DNA from: Nitrospira sp. UBA6909
GTDB taxonomy: Bacteria > Nitrospirota > Nitrospiria > Nitrospirales > Nitrospiraceae
Length of the DNA: 14,082 nt
Assembly (NCBI GenBank): GCA_002451055.1
Contig: DKBD01000198.1
Location: 1-14,082, forward strand
Direction of reading: 5' to 3'
The position numbers were made by a program, and so were the translations under genes. The notes below the pieces were generated by a model. It was not told where the DNA came from, ran no database searches, and worked only from the letters and a program-made list of their open reading frames with translations. This document shows, in pieces, positions 1-7,394 of this stretch. Each line of letters starts with the position of its first letter. Positions within the stretch are counted from its first letter, which is position 1.

Positions 1-1187
1 ACCCGATTGTCCTGCAGCATGAGGTGAATCGTAAAGTCCGCGATGGCCAGGAGCCCGACGACGAGGGCTGCGCCGATGGCCAATCGGCGGTCTCGTTTGG
101 AGGTGTCGGACTTTGCCGTCCCTTCTTCGGTGACGCTCTTCAGATCCAGTGCGAGGCCGAGCGGCGAGGGTTTGAATCGCCAGCGCGGCTTGATGATCTT
201 GGGGTGAATGGCCAATCCGAACGCAATCGAAAAGGCTCGTGGACTGTCGGCGCCGAATCCCTGCTTCGGTCCCACTGGATAAAGCCCCAATTGCTGCGCC
301 ACAAATCCGCCGATCTCCCGCAGCTTGGACCCGCCCCCCGATACCCAACAGTGAGTCAAGCGACCGCGATCGCTCCCTTCATACGCCTGGATGGTGACAC
401 GGAGTTCTCTCAACAGCGGCTCCAGCCATGGCTCAACATGTTCGACTGCCATGCCGCGTTTGAGCCGCTCGGCTTCGGGGAAGGTGCAAGCACGCTGTAT
501 AGCCAAAGCCTGGGTCAGATGGTTTCCGCCCCAGAGGACCGTCCGAAGCACCACGGGACGTCCCTCATGGATCAGGCAGAGCGTGGTCTTGGAAGCGCCG
601 ACGTCGATGACTGCGAGATCCTGAGGAACAGCCGCGTTTTCGCCTCGGAGAAACTGTGTGACGGAGAAGAGAGCCATGGCATCGACATTGATGGCCGATG
701 GCTCGACGTCGGCCTGTGCCAAAAAGCGGAGGTGTTCGTCCACCTTGTCTTTGGGCGCGGCGGTGACCAGCACTTCCGAGTTTTTGGTCTCTCGCAGTAG
801 GCCGTCCGCAGTCTGCCCAGGCGGCAAGATGAGGCTGCCGATCGCCAGGTCATCCAGGGGCATGGGAACCAGATTCTCCACCTCGAACGGTACGACTTGG
901 GCCAGTTTCGTGGAGTCCTTGAAGGGAAACGAGAGGGTCCTGATAAACAGATCCTGGCAGGGAATGGCGGTGACGAGGCGGTCGGTTGCGTAAAGTCCGT
1001 GTTGCCAGAGAAATCCACGCAGTGACCGTGCGCGCCTGGCCGGCTCCAAATCTTCCGGACGGGCAAAAGGCATCGGATGTTGGAAGTAGTCGATCGATTC
1101 ACGTCCGCTTAGGCGGCGGCGGAAGCGGACCGCCTTCAACCCGGTCTGTCCGATGTCCAGTCCGACACATTCAGTGACGATAGCCAT
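1..1187 (-). CDS. gspL: GspL, type II secretion inner-membrane platform protein, PilM-like actin fold (partial, C-terminus off the left edge)
   Basis: Open for 395 codons with no stop before the window edge. GspL is the bitopic inner-membrane protein that docks the GspE ATPase through a cytoplasmic actin-like domain. Visible actin-fold motifs are GLDIGQTGLKAV (residues 9-20, phosphate 1), IDVGASKTTLCLI (194-206, phosphate 2) and VSGGGSKLREI (282-292, adenosine loop). A hydrophobic helix at about 368-391 follows a basic stretch (KRDRR) and is the expected single membrane span, so the periplasmic ferredoxin-like domain lies outside the window. The start is fixed because an in-frame TAG lies six codons upstream of the ATG at 1187. 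The only purine-rich site (AGGAG) is about 15 bases away, which is long. It follows gspN after 79 bases and is the last visible gene of the operon. PilM of type IV pili is the nearest alternative, but the T2SS neighbours favour GspL. Confidence 0.85.
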   Translation of the reverse strand, partial: MAIVTECVGLDIGQTGLKAVRFRRRLSGRESIDYFQHPMPFARPEDLEPARRARSLRGFLWQHGLYATDRLVTAIPCQDLFIRTLSFPFKDSTKLAQVVPFEVENLVPMPLDDLAIGSLILPPGQTADGLLRETKNSEVLVTAAPKDKVDEHLRFLAQADVEPSAINVDAMALFSVTQFLRGENAAVPQDLAVIDVGASKTTLCLIHEGRPVVLRTVLWGGNHLTQALAIQRACTFPEAERLKRGMAVEHVEPWLEPLLRELRVTIQAYEGSDRGRLTHCWVSGGGSKLREIGGFVAQQLGLYPVGPKQGFGADSPRAFSIAFGLAIHPKIIKPRWRFKPSPLGLALDLKSVTEEGTAKSDTSKRDRRLAIGAALVVGLLAIADFTIHLMLQDNR

Positions 1188-1217
1188 AGCTTTGTCCGGC
1201 TGCTCCTATAAAACGCG

Positions 1218-1234
1218 TCTCGTGAGTGACGAGA
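1218..1234 (-). promoter_or_regulatory. Small hairpin between gspN and gspL
   Basis: Perfect inverted repeat TCTCGT / ACGAGA with a five-base loop in the 79-base gap between gspN and gspL. Read leftward, the stem is followed after four bases by TTTTAT and then by the AGGAG of gspL. It could be a weak attenuator or an mRNA-processing or stability element. The six-pair stem is too weak, and the T run too short, to call it a terminator. Confidence 0.3.
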
Positions 1235-1266
1235 TACGTGCGACGAGTCATGAGCGTGGCTCTACT

Positions 1267-2154
1267 TTACAACGCGATCCTGGCTTGTGCCAATGGGCCG
1301 ACGATTTTTATCGTTATGGGAGACCCGGCAGGCAGGGCAGGCAACCCCAGGGCATTGGCCTTCGAGGCAAATCCGGCACCAGGAACGATCGTTACGGTCA
1401 AGGCCAGTTGGCTGTCCAGGATCGGCTGTTGGAGCGTGATCGTCCCTTCCCCTGTGAACGACCCAACAATTCCGTCACCGTTCAATTCCGTGACATCGCA
1501 GACCATGTCACGGCAGGCCAACCCGGCCGATACCTTCGTAAAGGCCAACGACATGGTCCGTCCCTTTCCAAGGGGAATTGGGTCAATGGTCAAGTCGGTC
1601 GCTTCGGCCTTCCAGACTCCTTCGCCCTTGATCGCGTCTACTGCCTGCAGGCTCGAGTCGATTCGATGGGAGAATTCTCCGTTCAACATCCCGTGACTGA
1701 CGTATCGGCGGAGCACTCGCGAGAGGTCGATTTGCTGAAGCTTCCCTTGTATCGACACCGGCCCTTCGAGGGAAAATGAGGATGCGGCTAGGGAGGCCTT
1801 GGCCTGTCCCGTCTGGGGAGAAGTCTCGTCCAGCTGAGCCACGATATCAAGGCCGAGGCCGCCGTTCAACACGTTGAGGAGTCCGACTTTCGCCTGTAGG
1901 AACGAGAGCTGGACCGGCACCCAATCCGACTTGGACAACGTGACCTGTCGCCACTCGACCCCCACGGGCCAGTCGATCGACCAGTCTGTGACTTGTGCGT
2001 CAATGCCGGTGGCCCGATTCAGCTCTGATACGAGCCTCGTCTGCAGTGTGTCATAGGGAAACGTCGCGATCAGACAGAGAACGAAGACACAGAGGCCCAC
2101 CACGATCCACGCGAAGATCTCTTTTCGATCCATGAGCCAGTTCATATTGATCAT
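1267..2154 (-). CDS. gspN: GspN, type II secretion system protein N (non-gamma-proteobacterial type)
   Basis: A 295-residue bitopic inner-membrane protein. A short cytoplasmic N-terminus (MINMNWLMDRKE) is followed by one hydrophobic span at about residues 13-33. The rest is a periplasmic beta-rich domain with an AsmA-like flavour (LQTRLVSELNRATG, QVTLSKSDWVPVQ, VSIQGKLQQIDL). The C-terminus (SPITIKIVGPLAQARIAL) is typical of GspN. GspN is an accessory platform component whose exact role is unsettled. The start is the ATG at 2154 because it overlaps the gspJ stop in an ATGA arrangement, implying translational coupling; a frame extension seven codons further up lies inside gspJ. Here gspN occupies the place where many clusters have gspK. 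It has no prepilin leader, so it is not a GspK. Confidence 0.8.
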   Translation of the reverse strand: MINMNWLMDRKEIFAWIVVGLCVFVLCLIATFPYDTLQTRLVSELNRATGIDAQVTDWSIDWPVGVEWRQVTLSKSDWVPVQLSFLQAKVGLLNVLNGGLGLDIVAQLDETSPQTGQAKASLAASSFSLEGPVSIQGKLQQIDLSRVLRRYVSHGMLNGEFSHRIDSSLQAVDAIKGEGVWKAEATDLTIDPIPLGKGRTMSLAFTKVSAGLACRDMVCDVTELNGDGIVGSFTGEGTITLQQPILDSQLALTVTIVPGAGFASKANALGLPALPAGSPITIKIVGPLAQARIAL

Positions 2155-2792
2155 GAAGCCTCGATGGTGACCCATTCGCGCACCGTCCAGGGATCCACAT
2201 CAGGGGTCCCGGGGATCCCTAGGGTCTCAGGGGGCTCGAAGGTGACCTCGATCAACAAGGCCGCGGGTATCTTATTGGCCGTTTGCCAGTCGTCGACCCA
2301 TACGCGCCCTTGCCCGTCAAAATACCGAAGATTGAACCCCCTCACGCGATCCGCCAGCTCCACTTGACCCAAGGATTCATCGGTGAGGCCGTACAGATTC
2401 TTTCTTGCGTATCGAATCAGGCGATCACGATCGCGTGTATACACGACTCGGATCATCTCGCTTTCCTTCGCCGTCGAGCCGCTCGACCCGTCGTTCATCG
2501 CAACGAAAGCCAGCGTATCCGCCGGGTACCCCGCATAGGTGCCGTTTATTCCCACCCATTGGAATTCGGTGCTCTGCTTACTGAACGAAATTTCCTCGGC
2601 CATGACGTGTAGGACTCTTCGCGTCGTTTGCTCACGCGCCGACAGATCACGTCCCGCCTCGATGGCGCGATTCGTCGTCACGAGCGAGCCGAATACCATC
2701 GCCGCGACGACGGCGAGCAGCGCGATCGCGACCAGCATTTCGATGAGCGTGAAGCCGTCTTCCTGGTCAGGAGGTCTTGTCGGCAAAGACAT
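2151..2792 (-). CDS. gspJ: GspJ, minor pseudopilin
   Basis: A 213-residue pseudopilin with a prepilin-peptidase site, G13 before F14 (DGFTLIEMLVAIALLA). The conserved glutamate is at mature position 5 (E18) and is followed by the hydrophobic assembly helix to about residue 36. The periplasmic part shows the minor-pseudopilin beta-rich pattern (RRVLHVMAEEISF, VRGFNLRYFDGQGRVW, ALLIEVTF) and the size is normal for GspJ. GspJ is expected to join GspI and GspK in the tip complex that primes the pseudopilus. A GAGGTGA ribosome site sits about seven bases before the ATG at 2792. The first 26 bases overlap the end of gspI and the stop overlaps the gspN start, so it is tightly coupled on both sides. 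Confidence 0.88.
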   Translation of the reverse strand: MSLPTRPPDQEDGFTLIEMLVAIALLAVVAAMVFGSLVTTNRAIEAGRDLSAREQTTRRVLHVMAEEISFSKQSTEFQWVGINGTYAGYPADTLAFVAMNDGSSGSTAKESEMIRVVYTRDRDRLIRYARKNLYGLTDESLGQVELADRVRGFNLRYFDGQGRVWVDDWQTANKIPAALLIEVTFEPPETLGIPGTPDVDPWTVREWVTIEAS

Positions 2793-3201
2793 ACGTACTC
2801 ACCTCAAGCGATTCCTCCGTCGCACCACGGGGCCAGGAAACTTTGATGCGAACTTCTCGGATCAGATTCAGCGGGGTCGGTGACACCGTCCGTTTCCACC
2901 GGTAACCGACGGCGCGGTCGGACGCTTGAACCGTCAACATCGCACCGAGCGGCGCGGTTCGGAAATCTCCGGTGGTTTCTCCGATGGGATAGACGCCGGC
3001 TAACTCGGTTTCGAGCATCTTTTCTTGCGCCAAAAGCGTCGCCGCAGTCAACTCCCGCGCGCGTTCGTGCAGATCCAGGTCGAAGTTGCGGAGGCCGAGC
3101 AGAATCGGGAGCGCGATCGCCAGCAAGGCAATGGCCAGCAACACTTCGAGGAGCGTGAATCCGTTCTCACTGGATTCGATTCGGTTTGAATCGCGAGGCA
3201 T
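2767..3201 (-). CDS. gspI: GspI, minor pseudopilin
   Basis: A 144-residue pseudopilin. The start is the ATG at 3201, two bases after the gspH stop, giving a 14-residue basic/polar leader (MPRDSNRIESSENG). Cleavage before F15 leaves FTLLEVLLAIALLAIALPIL, with E19 at mature position 5. The frame is open further upstream, but that would overlap gspH completely and push the leader to an implausible length. After the helix come RELTAATLLAQEKMLETELA and a short beta domain ending VEVSTYVFADKTS-like (exact: LEVSTYVFADKTS), which matches GspI in size and pattern. GspI is the central minor pseudopilin that recruits GspJ and GspK at the tip. No good ribosome site is visible, so translation probably depends on coupling to gspH. 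Confidence 0.87.
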   Translation of the reverse strand: MPRDSNRIESSENGFTLLEVLLAIALLAIALPILLGLRNFDLDLHERARELTAATLLAQEKMLETELAGVYPIGETTGDFRTAPLGAMLTVQASDRAVGYRWKRTVSPTPLNLIREVRIKVSWPRGATEESLEVSTYVFADKTS

Positions 3202-3203
3202 GG

Positions 3204-3902
3204 CTATTTGGGCGCTGTGGCTGTGGTTTGTAACAAGGTCTTGACTCGTTCTGGAATCGGCCGGGGCCGTATGAGGTCGGGCCGTTGATCGAATGTTCGG
3301 ATATTGCCGGTCAGGGAGTCCACCATGAGGACCAAGAGGTTGTTGCTTGTGTCGGCGAAATGCAGCGTAGCCGGATCGATGCGGCCGTTCGGGAAAAACG
3401 AAAGGTCTGCGCGGCCGTACGTTTGTTTGGTCTCCCCCACGGAGACTTCCGTCAGACGAATCGTTTCGGGAAGGGTCAACGGGGTCCTCCAAACGGCGTC
3501 GATCGGCCGTCGTTCCTCTTTTCCCTCCACCACCATCGCCCAATAGGTTCCACGATCGAGATCCAGATAGAGCTTTACCGGCTTCTGATCGATTTCGGCC
3601 ATTCGTTGGAGTGTGCGGAGTATGCCGATGAATTTCCGCCCAGTGGAACTCAAGTCTTCTCCGATGACGATCCGTGGAACGACCAGGAGCAGAACTCCGC
3701 CCAAGAGAAACAGGACGATGAGCATTTCAAAGATCGTAAACCCATGCGGGGAGTGTGTGACGTGAGACGTGGGGCGTGAGGGGCAAGGCGCGAGAGGGGG
3801 GCGCAACGCAGACGCCCCCCGTCCTGAGCGCCCACGTCCTTGAGTCGGCGAAGCGGACTGAGTGCCGAGTGGAGCCTGGGTGCCGCACGCCGCATCACGC
3901 AT
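3204..3902 (-). CDS. gspH: GspH, minor pseudopilin with an unusually long, repeat-derived leader
   Basis: The core is a pseudopilin: G54 before F55 (PHGFTIFEMLIVLFLLGG), E59 at mature position 5, then a GspH-like domain (RKFIGILRTLQRMAEIDQK, VKLYLDLDRGTYWAMVV, ADLSFFPNGRIDPATLHF). It links the GspI/J/K tip to the GspG shaft. The only in-frame ATG upstream of the site is at 3902, giving a 54-residue leader rich in Arg, Pro, Ser and Gly; typical leaders are about 5-25 residues. A TTG at 3806 would give 21 residues. The leader codons lie almost wholly within the heptamer-bounded repeat element (3754-3906). The ATG at 3902 has no ribosome site at the usual distance; the nearest AAGGAG is about 17 bases up and better placed for the six-codon frame at 3895-3915. 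Product identity is firm, the start is not. Confidence 0.8.
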   Translation of the reverse strand: MRDAACGTQAPLGTQSASPTQGRGRSGRGASALRPPLAPCPSRPTSHVTHSPHGFTIFEMLIVLFLLGGVLLLVVPRIVIGEDLSSTGRKFIGILRTLQRMAEIDQKPVKLYLDLDRGTYWAMVVEGKEERRPIDAVWRTPLTLPETIRLTEVSVGETKQTYGRADLSFFPNGRIDPATLHFADTSNNLLVLMVDSLTGNIRTFDQRPDLIRPRPIPERVKTLLQTTATAPK

Positions 3903-3906
3903 GACG
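3754..3906. repeat. MITE-like or intergenic repeat element with oppositely oriented heptamer tracts, in the gspG/gspH junction
   Basis: The left end (3754-3795) is a run of six seven-base units on the plus strand: TGTGTGA, CGTGAGA, CGTGGGG, CGTGAGG, GGCAAGG, CGCGAGA. The right end (3879-3906) is a run of four similar units on the minus strand: CGTCATG, CGTGATG, CGGCGTG, CGGCACC. The two tracts therefore face inward in opposite orientation, like degenerate terminal inverted repeats. Between them is a GC hairpin (3796-3820) and unremarkable GC-rich sequence. The block starts eight bases beyond the gspG stop and splits an otherwise compact operon junction. Base composition and repetition are unlike the flanking genes. 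No open frame in it resembles a protein, so it looks like an inserted non-autonomous element. Confidence 0.55.
3796..3820. repeat. Strong GC hairpin inside the gspH leader region
   Basis: Perfect eight-base inverted repeat GGGGGGCG / CGCCCCCC with a nine-base loop (CAACGCAGA). It has no T run on either side, so it is not a standard rho-independent terminator. In mRNA it would sit in the leader codons of gspH, just at the alternative TTG start (3804-3806, within the loop). It could slow ribosomes, stabilise upstream gspG mRNA or block the TTG start. Confidence 0.5.
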
Positions 3907-3915
3907 AATCTTCAT
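3895..3915 (-). CDS. Six-codon frame MKIRHA with a ribosome site, possible remnant of the original gspH start
   Basis: An AAGGAG at 3920-3925, formed by the last codons of gspG, lies four bases before an ATG at 3915. That ATG opens ATG-AAG-ATT-CGT-CAT-GCG and stops at TGA (3895-3897). It is the best-placed initiation site in this junction, yet the frame dies within the repeat element. The TGA lies just past the ATG at 3902 that opens the gspH frame, so termination and re-initiation could feed gspH. It may be the disrupted ancestral gspH start rather than a functional peptide. Confidence 0.3.
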   Translation of the reverse strand: MKIRHA

Positions 3916-3916
3916 C

Positions 3917-4384
3917 TTACTCCTTATCCAGGTTCCAGTTGGTGATGTCGGCGTTGGAGCCCTCGCCGCCGACTTCCCCGTCTGTTCCGAGCGACATGAC
4001 CTCGTATTCACCTCTCTGGCTCGGGCTCTGGTACTTGAAGGGATTGCCCCAAGGATCCTCCGGAAGCTTCGGCAAATATCCGCCAATTTTCCATTTCTTC
4101 GGAATCACGCCGACGCTCGGCTTTTCTATCAGTGCCCTGAGTCCCTGCTCCGTCGAGGGATAGACCCCGTTATCCAGTTTATACAGCTGCAGCGCGCCCT
4201 CGATATTCCTGATCTGCACCTTGGCTGCGGTGCGTTTGGCGTCGTCGGTCCGTCCCATGATGCGGGGAACCACCAATGCTGCGAGAATAGCCAGAATGGC
4301 CACCACCACCATGATCTCGATGAAGGTGAAACCTTCTTCATGCGCCCGTCGATCATGATGCCGTTGCCGTTCGTCGTTCACCAT
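3917..4384 (-). CDS. gspG: GspG, major pseudopilin
   Basis: A 155-residue major pseudopilin, the subunit that polymerises into the periplasmic pseudopilus shaft. Cleavage is after G18 (EEGFTFIEIMVVVAILAILA), with E23 at mature position 5, then the long hydrophobic N-terminal helix. Diagnostic GspG features follow: AKVQIRNIEGALQLYKLDNG, YPSTEQGLRAL, LPEDPWGNPF. The acidic C-terminal loop SLGTDGEVGGEGSNADITNW holds D135, E141 and D146, positions that bind calcium in this family. The ATG at 4384 is preceded by GGGAG six bases away. Two in-frame upstream Met codons exist but lack a site this good and would lengthen the leader. It lies 47 bases after gspF. Confidence is high because motif order, length and context all agree. 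Confidence 0.95.
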   Translation of the reverse strand: MVNDERQRHHDRRAHEEGFTFIEIMVVVAILAILAALVVPRIMGRTDDAKRTAAKVQIRNIEGALQLYKLDNGVYPSTEQGLRALIEKPSVGVIPKKWKIGGYLPKLPEDPWGNPFKYQSPSQRGEYEVMSLGTDGEVGGEGSNADITNWNLDKE

Positions 4385-4431
4385 AGTTATCTCCCTTCCC
4401 TTCATGACCATTGTCGACCAACGATCAGCCG

Positions 4432-5670
4432 TCAGTGCACCATTTGTCCCATTTCGAAGATAGGCAGGAGAATCGCGACCACGATAAAAAAGACAATGAT
4501 ACCCATGGCCAAGATCATGATCGGCTCCATGAGCGATGTCAATCGCGTGATCACTCGCTCCACCTCGCCGTCGAAAATCTGGCTCACGCGGCGCAACATC
4601 TCCTCCATTTCGCCGCTCCGCTCTCCCACGGCGATCATGTGCGTCACCAAAGCTGGAAATTCGCCGCTGCGCTTCAACGGATCGGCAATGGTTTCGCCTT
4701 CTCGGATATTCTGCCTGGCGCCTTCGACCGCCTCTTCCAATACGCGATTGTTCATGACGCGTTTGGAGACATCCAGCGCGTCCAGGAGTTGGACGCCGCT
4801 GGCCAACATGGTCGCAAGCGTGCCGGTCAATCTGGAAATCGAGACCATGCGCGCGACATCTCCGATCAACGGGAGGCGTAGAGTGATACGATCCGCCGCC
4901 ATGCGGCCTTTCTCGGTCCGGATAGATCGCCGCACGAGGAAGATTACGCTGATAATCAGGCCGACAACCGCCATCCAGTAGTCCGCGAAGAAGCTGCTCA
5001 CCGACATCAATACGACGGTCGGCCAAGGGAGGGCCTGATTCATGTCCGCAAAGACCGCTGTTATTTTGGGCACGACGAAAGTCATCAAGAAAAACAGCAC
5101 GGAGATTCCGACAACGAGCATCAGCGTGGGATAGAGGACGGCATTGGTCACTTTGTGCTTGAGCGCCGATTGTTTCTCCAAGAACTCAGCGAGCCGAAAG
5201 AGAATCTGATCCAGCGCCCCGCTGGCCTCGCCGGCTCGGACCATATGTACATAAATCGACGAGAAATCCTTCTCATACGTCTCCAGCACGGCGCTGAGCG
5301 ATTTGCCGCCGCGAATTTGCTCCCGGATGTCTGCGAAGAGCGCCTTGGCGGATTTCTTCTCGGCCTGATCCACCAGGATCCCCAGCGCATCGACCAACGG
5401 AAGGCCGGCGATCAGCAGCGTCGCGAATTGCCTGGTCATCAAGGCAAGATCGTTGGAGGTCAGGGTGGCCGAGCGGCCAGGCTGATATGTCGCCTTGGCG
5501 CGGCTTCCATTCTGGCGCCGAACCGACGGCTGGCCTTGCTCCACGACGTCGGTCGGAAAGACGCCTTCTTTTCTGAGTTTGAGACGCGCGACTCTGGCGT
5601 TTTCCGCATCAATGATTCCGGCGGCGCTGCCGCCGTCATTTCGATAGCCGCGGTATTGGTAGACAGGCAT
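4432..5670 (-). CDS. gspF: GspF, polytopic inner-membrane platform protein
   Basis: A 412-residue GspF/PilC-family protein that couples the GspE motor to pseudopilus growth. It opens with MPVYQYRGYRNDGG and the short N-terminal domain (AGIIDAENARVARLKLRKEG). Two repeated cytoplasmic helical T2SSF domains follow, at about residues 74-175 (LALMTRQFATLLIAGLPLVDAL) and 276-378 (SISRLTGTLATMLASGVQLL). Membrane spans are at about 176-199, 217-246 and 380-405. The conserved VRAGEASGALDQIL and VGERSGEMEEML signatures are present. Length and architecture are normal. The start at 5670 lies two bases after the gspE stop, implying translational coupling. Homologous PilC of type IV pili is excluded by the surrounding gspC, gspG and gspH-J. 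Confidence 0.95.
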   Translation of the reverse strand: MPVYQYRGYRNDGGSAAGIIDAENARVARLKLRKEGVFPTDVVEQGQPSVRRQNGSRAKATYQPGRSATLTSNDLALMTRQFATLLIAGLPLVDALGILVDQAEKKSAKALFADIREQIRGGKSLSAVLETYEKDFSSIYVHMVRAGEASGALDQILFRLAEFLEKQSALKHKVTNAVLYPTLMLVVGISVLFFLMTFVVPKITAVFADMNQALPWPTVVLMSVSSFFADYWMAVVGLIISVIFLVRRSIRTEKGRMAADRITLRLPLIGDVARMVSISRLTGTLATMLASGVQLLDALDVSKRVMNNRVLEEAVEGARQNIREGETIADPLKRSGEFPALVTHMIAVGERSGEMEEMLRRVSQIFDGEVERVITRLTSLMEPIMILAMGIIVFFIVVAILLPIFEMGQMVH

Positions 5671-5672
5671 GA

Positions 5673-7394
5673 CTATATTTCGACTTCTTGTTGGGTGATC
5701 CGCATCACCTCTTCCAGCGTGGTCTGGCCGTGCAAGACGCGCTCGGCGCCATCCTGCTTGAGTGTTACCATCCCCTTGGCGATTGCCGCCTGCCTGATGG
5801 CCGAGGAGTCTGCTTTGGTTCCGATCAACCGTCTGACTTCGTCGTCGAGCACCATCAGTTCGAAAATGCCCGTGCGTCCGCGATAGCCGGTCTGCGAACA
5901 GGCCGCGCAGCCGGATCCCCTGTATAACGTGGTGCTCGTTTCCGGCGGGAGGTCGAGGCGGTCCAGTTCATCGACGCTCGGCTTATAGGGCGTCTTGCAG
6001 TCCGGGCAAATTTTCCTGAGCAACCGCTGGGCCAGCACGGCGACGACCGATGATGCGACGAGGAAGGGCTCGATACCCATATCGATCAGGCGTGTGGCGG
6101 CGCTGGCCGCGTCGTTTGTGTGGAGCGTGGAGAAGACGAGGTGCCCCGTGAGCGACGCATGGATGGCGATTTCCGCCGTCTCCCGGTCACGAATTTCTCC
6201 GATCATGATGACATCAGGGTCCTGCCTGAGAATGGACCGCAATCCCGCGGCAAACGACAGATTGATTTTAGGATTGACCTGCATCTGACCGATCCCCACC
6301 AGCTGATATTCGACCGGGTCTTCGACGGTAATAATGTTCTTGTCCGGCGAGTTGATGTGGCTCAATGCGGCATAGAGGGTGGTGGTTTTTCCGCTGCCGG
6401 TCGGACCTGTGACAAGAATGATGCCGTGGGTCAGTTGGATTAGTTGATGAATCGCTGAGAGGCGATCCCCGGAGAAACCCATCTCGGACAAATTCAGTAG
6501 GCGGTTCTCCTTTTCCAGTAGCCGGAGCACGACCCGCTCCCCGTGAGACGTGGGAAGCACCGAGACTCGAAGGTCGATGTCTTTCCCGGCCGTACGAATT
6601 GCGAACCGGCCGTCCTGCGGAAGCCGTTTCTCGGCGATATTCAAACCAGCCATGATTTTGATGCGCGCGATGATGCTGGCCTGCAGACGCTTCGGCGGGG
6701 TCAAGACCGGATAGAGCACGCCGTCGATGCGGTACCGCACGACCAATCCCCGCTCAAACGACTCGAAATGGATGTCGCTCGCGCGCTGTCGAACCGCCTG
6801 GAATAACACCGAATTCACCAATCGAATGATCGGCGCTTCATCGGTCGAATCCAGCAAGTCCTGCGGCTCGTCGAGCTCGTGGGCGATCTGGTCAAGGCTT
6901 TCGCTCGCGGCGATATCTTCCATCACGTCTTCGGCGCCGGTCGGACTGGCGCTCTCGTCATACGCGCGGTTCAGACGGGCGAGCAGGGCGACGCCGGTCG
7001 TCAGGACAGGCCGGACGGGCTTGCCGAACAACAGTCTGAGGTCGTCGAGCGCGACGGTTTCCATCGGATCGGTCGATGCCACAAGGATGTCGTCTTTCTC
7101 ATGCCGGAGCGGGAGGACACGGTATCGCCGGCAAAAAGTGATGGGCACCTTCTTGATTAACTCATGATCGACGCTGATGGCTTCCAGCTGAGGCATCCAA
7201 GGCAGCCCAAATTGCAGCGCGAGGCCTTCCAGCAGTTCCTCTTCACGAAGCGCGCGCAAATGCAGCAACACTTCGCCCAACCGTCCTCCTTTTTCCTGCT
7301 GATGGGCCAGCGCCTCCTCGAGTTTAGCGCTCGACAAGTTGAATTTTTCCCCCAGGATTCGTCCTAAAAGGGGTTTGCCGTAATGTGATTCCAT
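5673..7394 (-). CDS. gspE: GspE, hexameric type II secretion ATPase with MshEN-like N-terminal motifs
   Basis: A 573-residue ATPase that powers pseudopilus assembly at the cytoplasmic face. The Walker A motif GPTGSGKT is at 330-337. The Asp box is around ASDIHFESFERG (205-216) and the Walker B region is RQDPDVIMIGEIRD (390-403). The His box HASLTGHLVFSTLHTNDA is at 412-429. A zinc-type tetracysteine is formed by CPDC (463-466) and CAAC (496-499). The N-terminus holds two 24-residue repeats, 9-32 and 38-61 (the second RLGEVLL...EGLALQ), separated by five residues. That matches the spacing of the c-di-GMP-binding MshEN domain, although the first repeat has Leu in place of Arg. The ATG at 7394 is the only start, with an in-frame TAA five codons upstream; the ribosome site is weak. 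It follows gspC after 148 bases, where gspD is often found. Confidence 0.96.
   Translation of the reverse strand: MESHYGKPLLGRILGEKFNLSSAKLEEALAHQQEKGGRLGEVLLHLRALREEELLEGLALQFGLPWMPQLEAISVDHELIKKVPITFCRRYRVLPLRHEKDDILVASTDPMETVALDDLRLLFGKPVRPVLTTGVALLARLNRAYDESASPTGAEDVMEDIAASESLDQIAHELDEPQDLLDSTDEAPIIRLVNSVLFQAVRQRASDIHFESFERGLVVRYRIDGVLYPVLTPPKRLQASIIARIKIMAGLNIAEKRLPQDGRFAIRTAGKDIDLRVSVLPTSHGERVVLRLLEKENRLLNLSEMGFSGDRLSAIHQLIQLTHGIILVTGPTGSGKTTTLYAALSHINSPDKNIITVEDPVEYQLVGIGQMQVNPKINLSFAAGLRSILRQDPDVIMIGEIRDRETAEIAIHASLTGHLVFSTLHTNDAASAATRLIDMGIEPFLVASSVVAVLAQRLLRKICPDCKTPYKPSVDELDRLDLPPETSTTLYRGSGCAACSQTGYRGRTGIFELMVLDDEVRRLIGTKADSSAIRQAAIAKGMVTLKQDGAERVLHGQTTLEEVMRITQQEVEI

Noticed and set aside
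24..800. Long plus-strand open frame of 258 codons
   Set aside because: It lies wholly antisense to gspL, which shows clear actin-fold motifs; the antisense translation has no family pattern.
3202..3543. Upstream extension of the gspI frame
   Set aside because: It would overlap gspH and give a leader over 120 residues before the prepilin site; the ATG at 3201 gives a normal 14-residue leader.
4385..5026. Upstream extension of the gspG frame
   Set aside because: It overlaps gspF on the same strand, and the extension is low-complexity out-of-frame translation. The GGGAG-preceded ATG at 4384 is the proper start.
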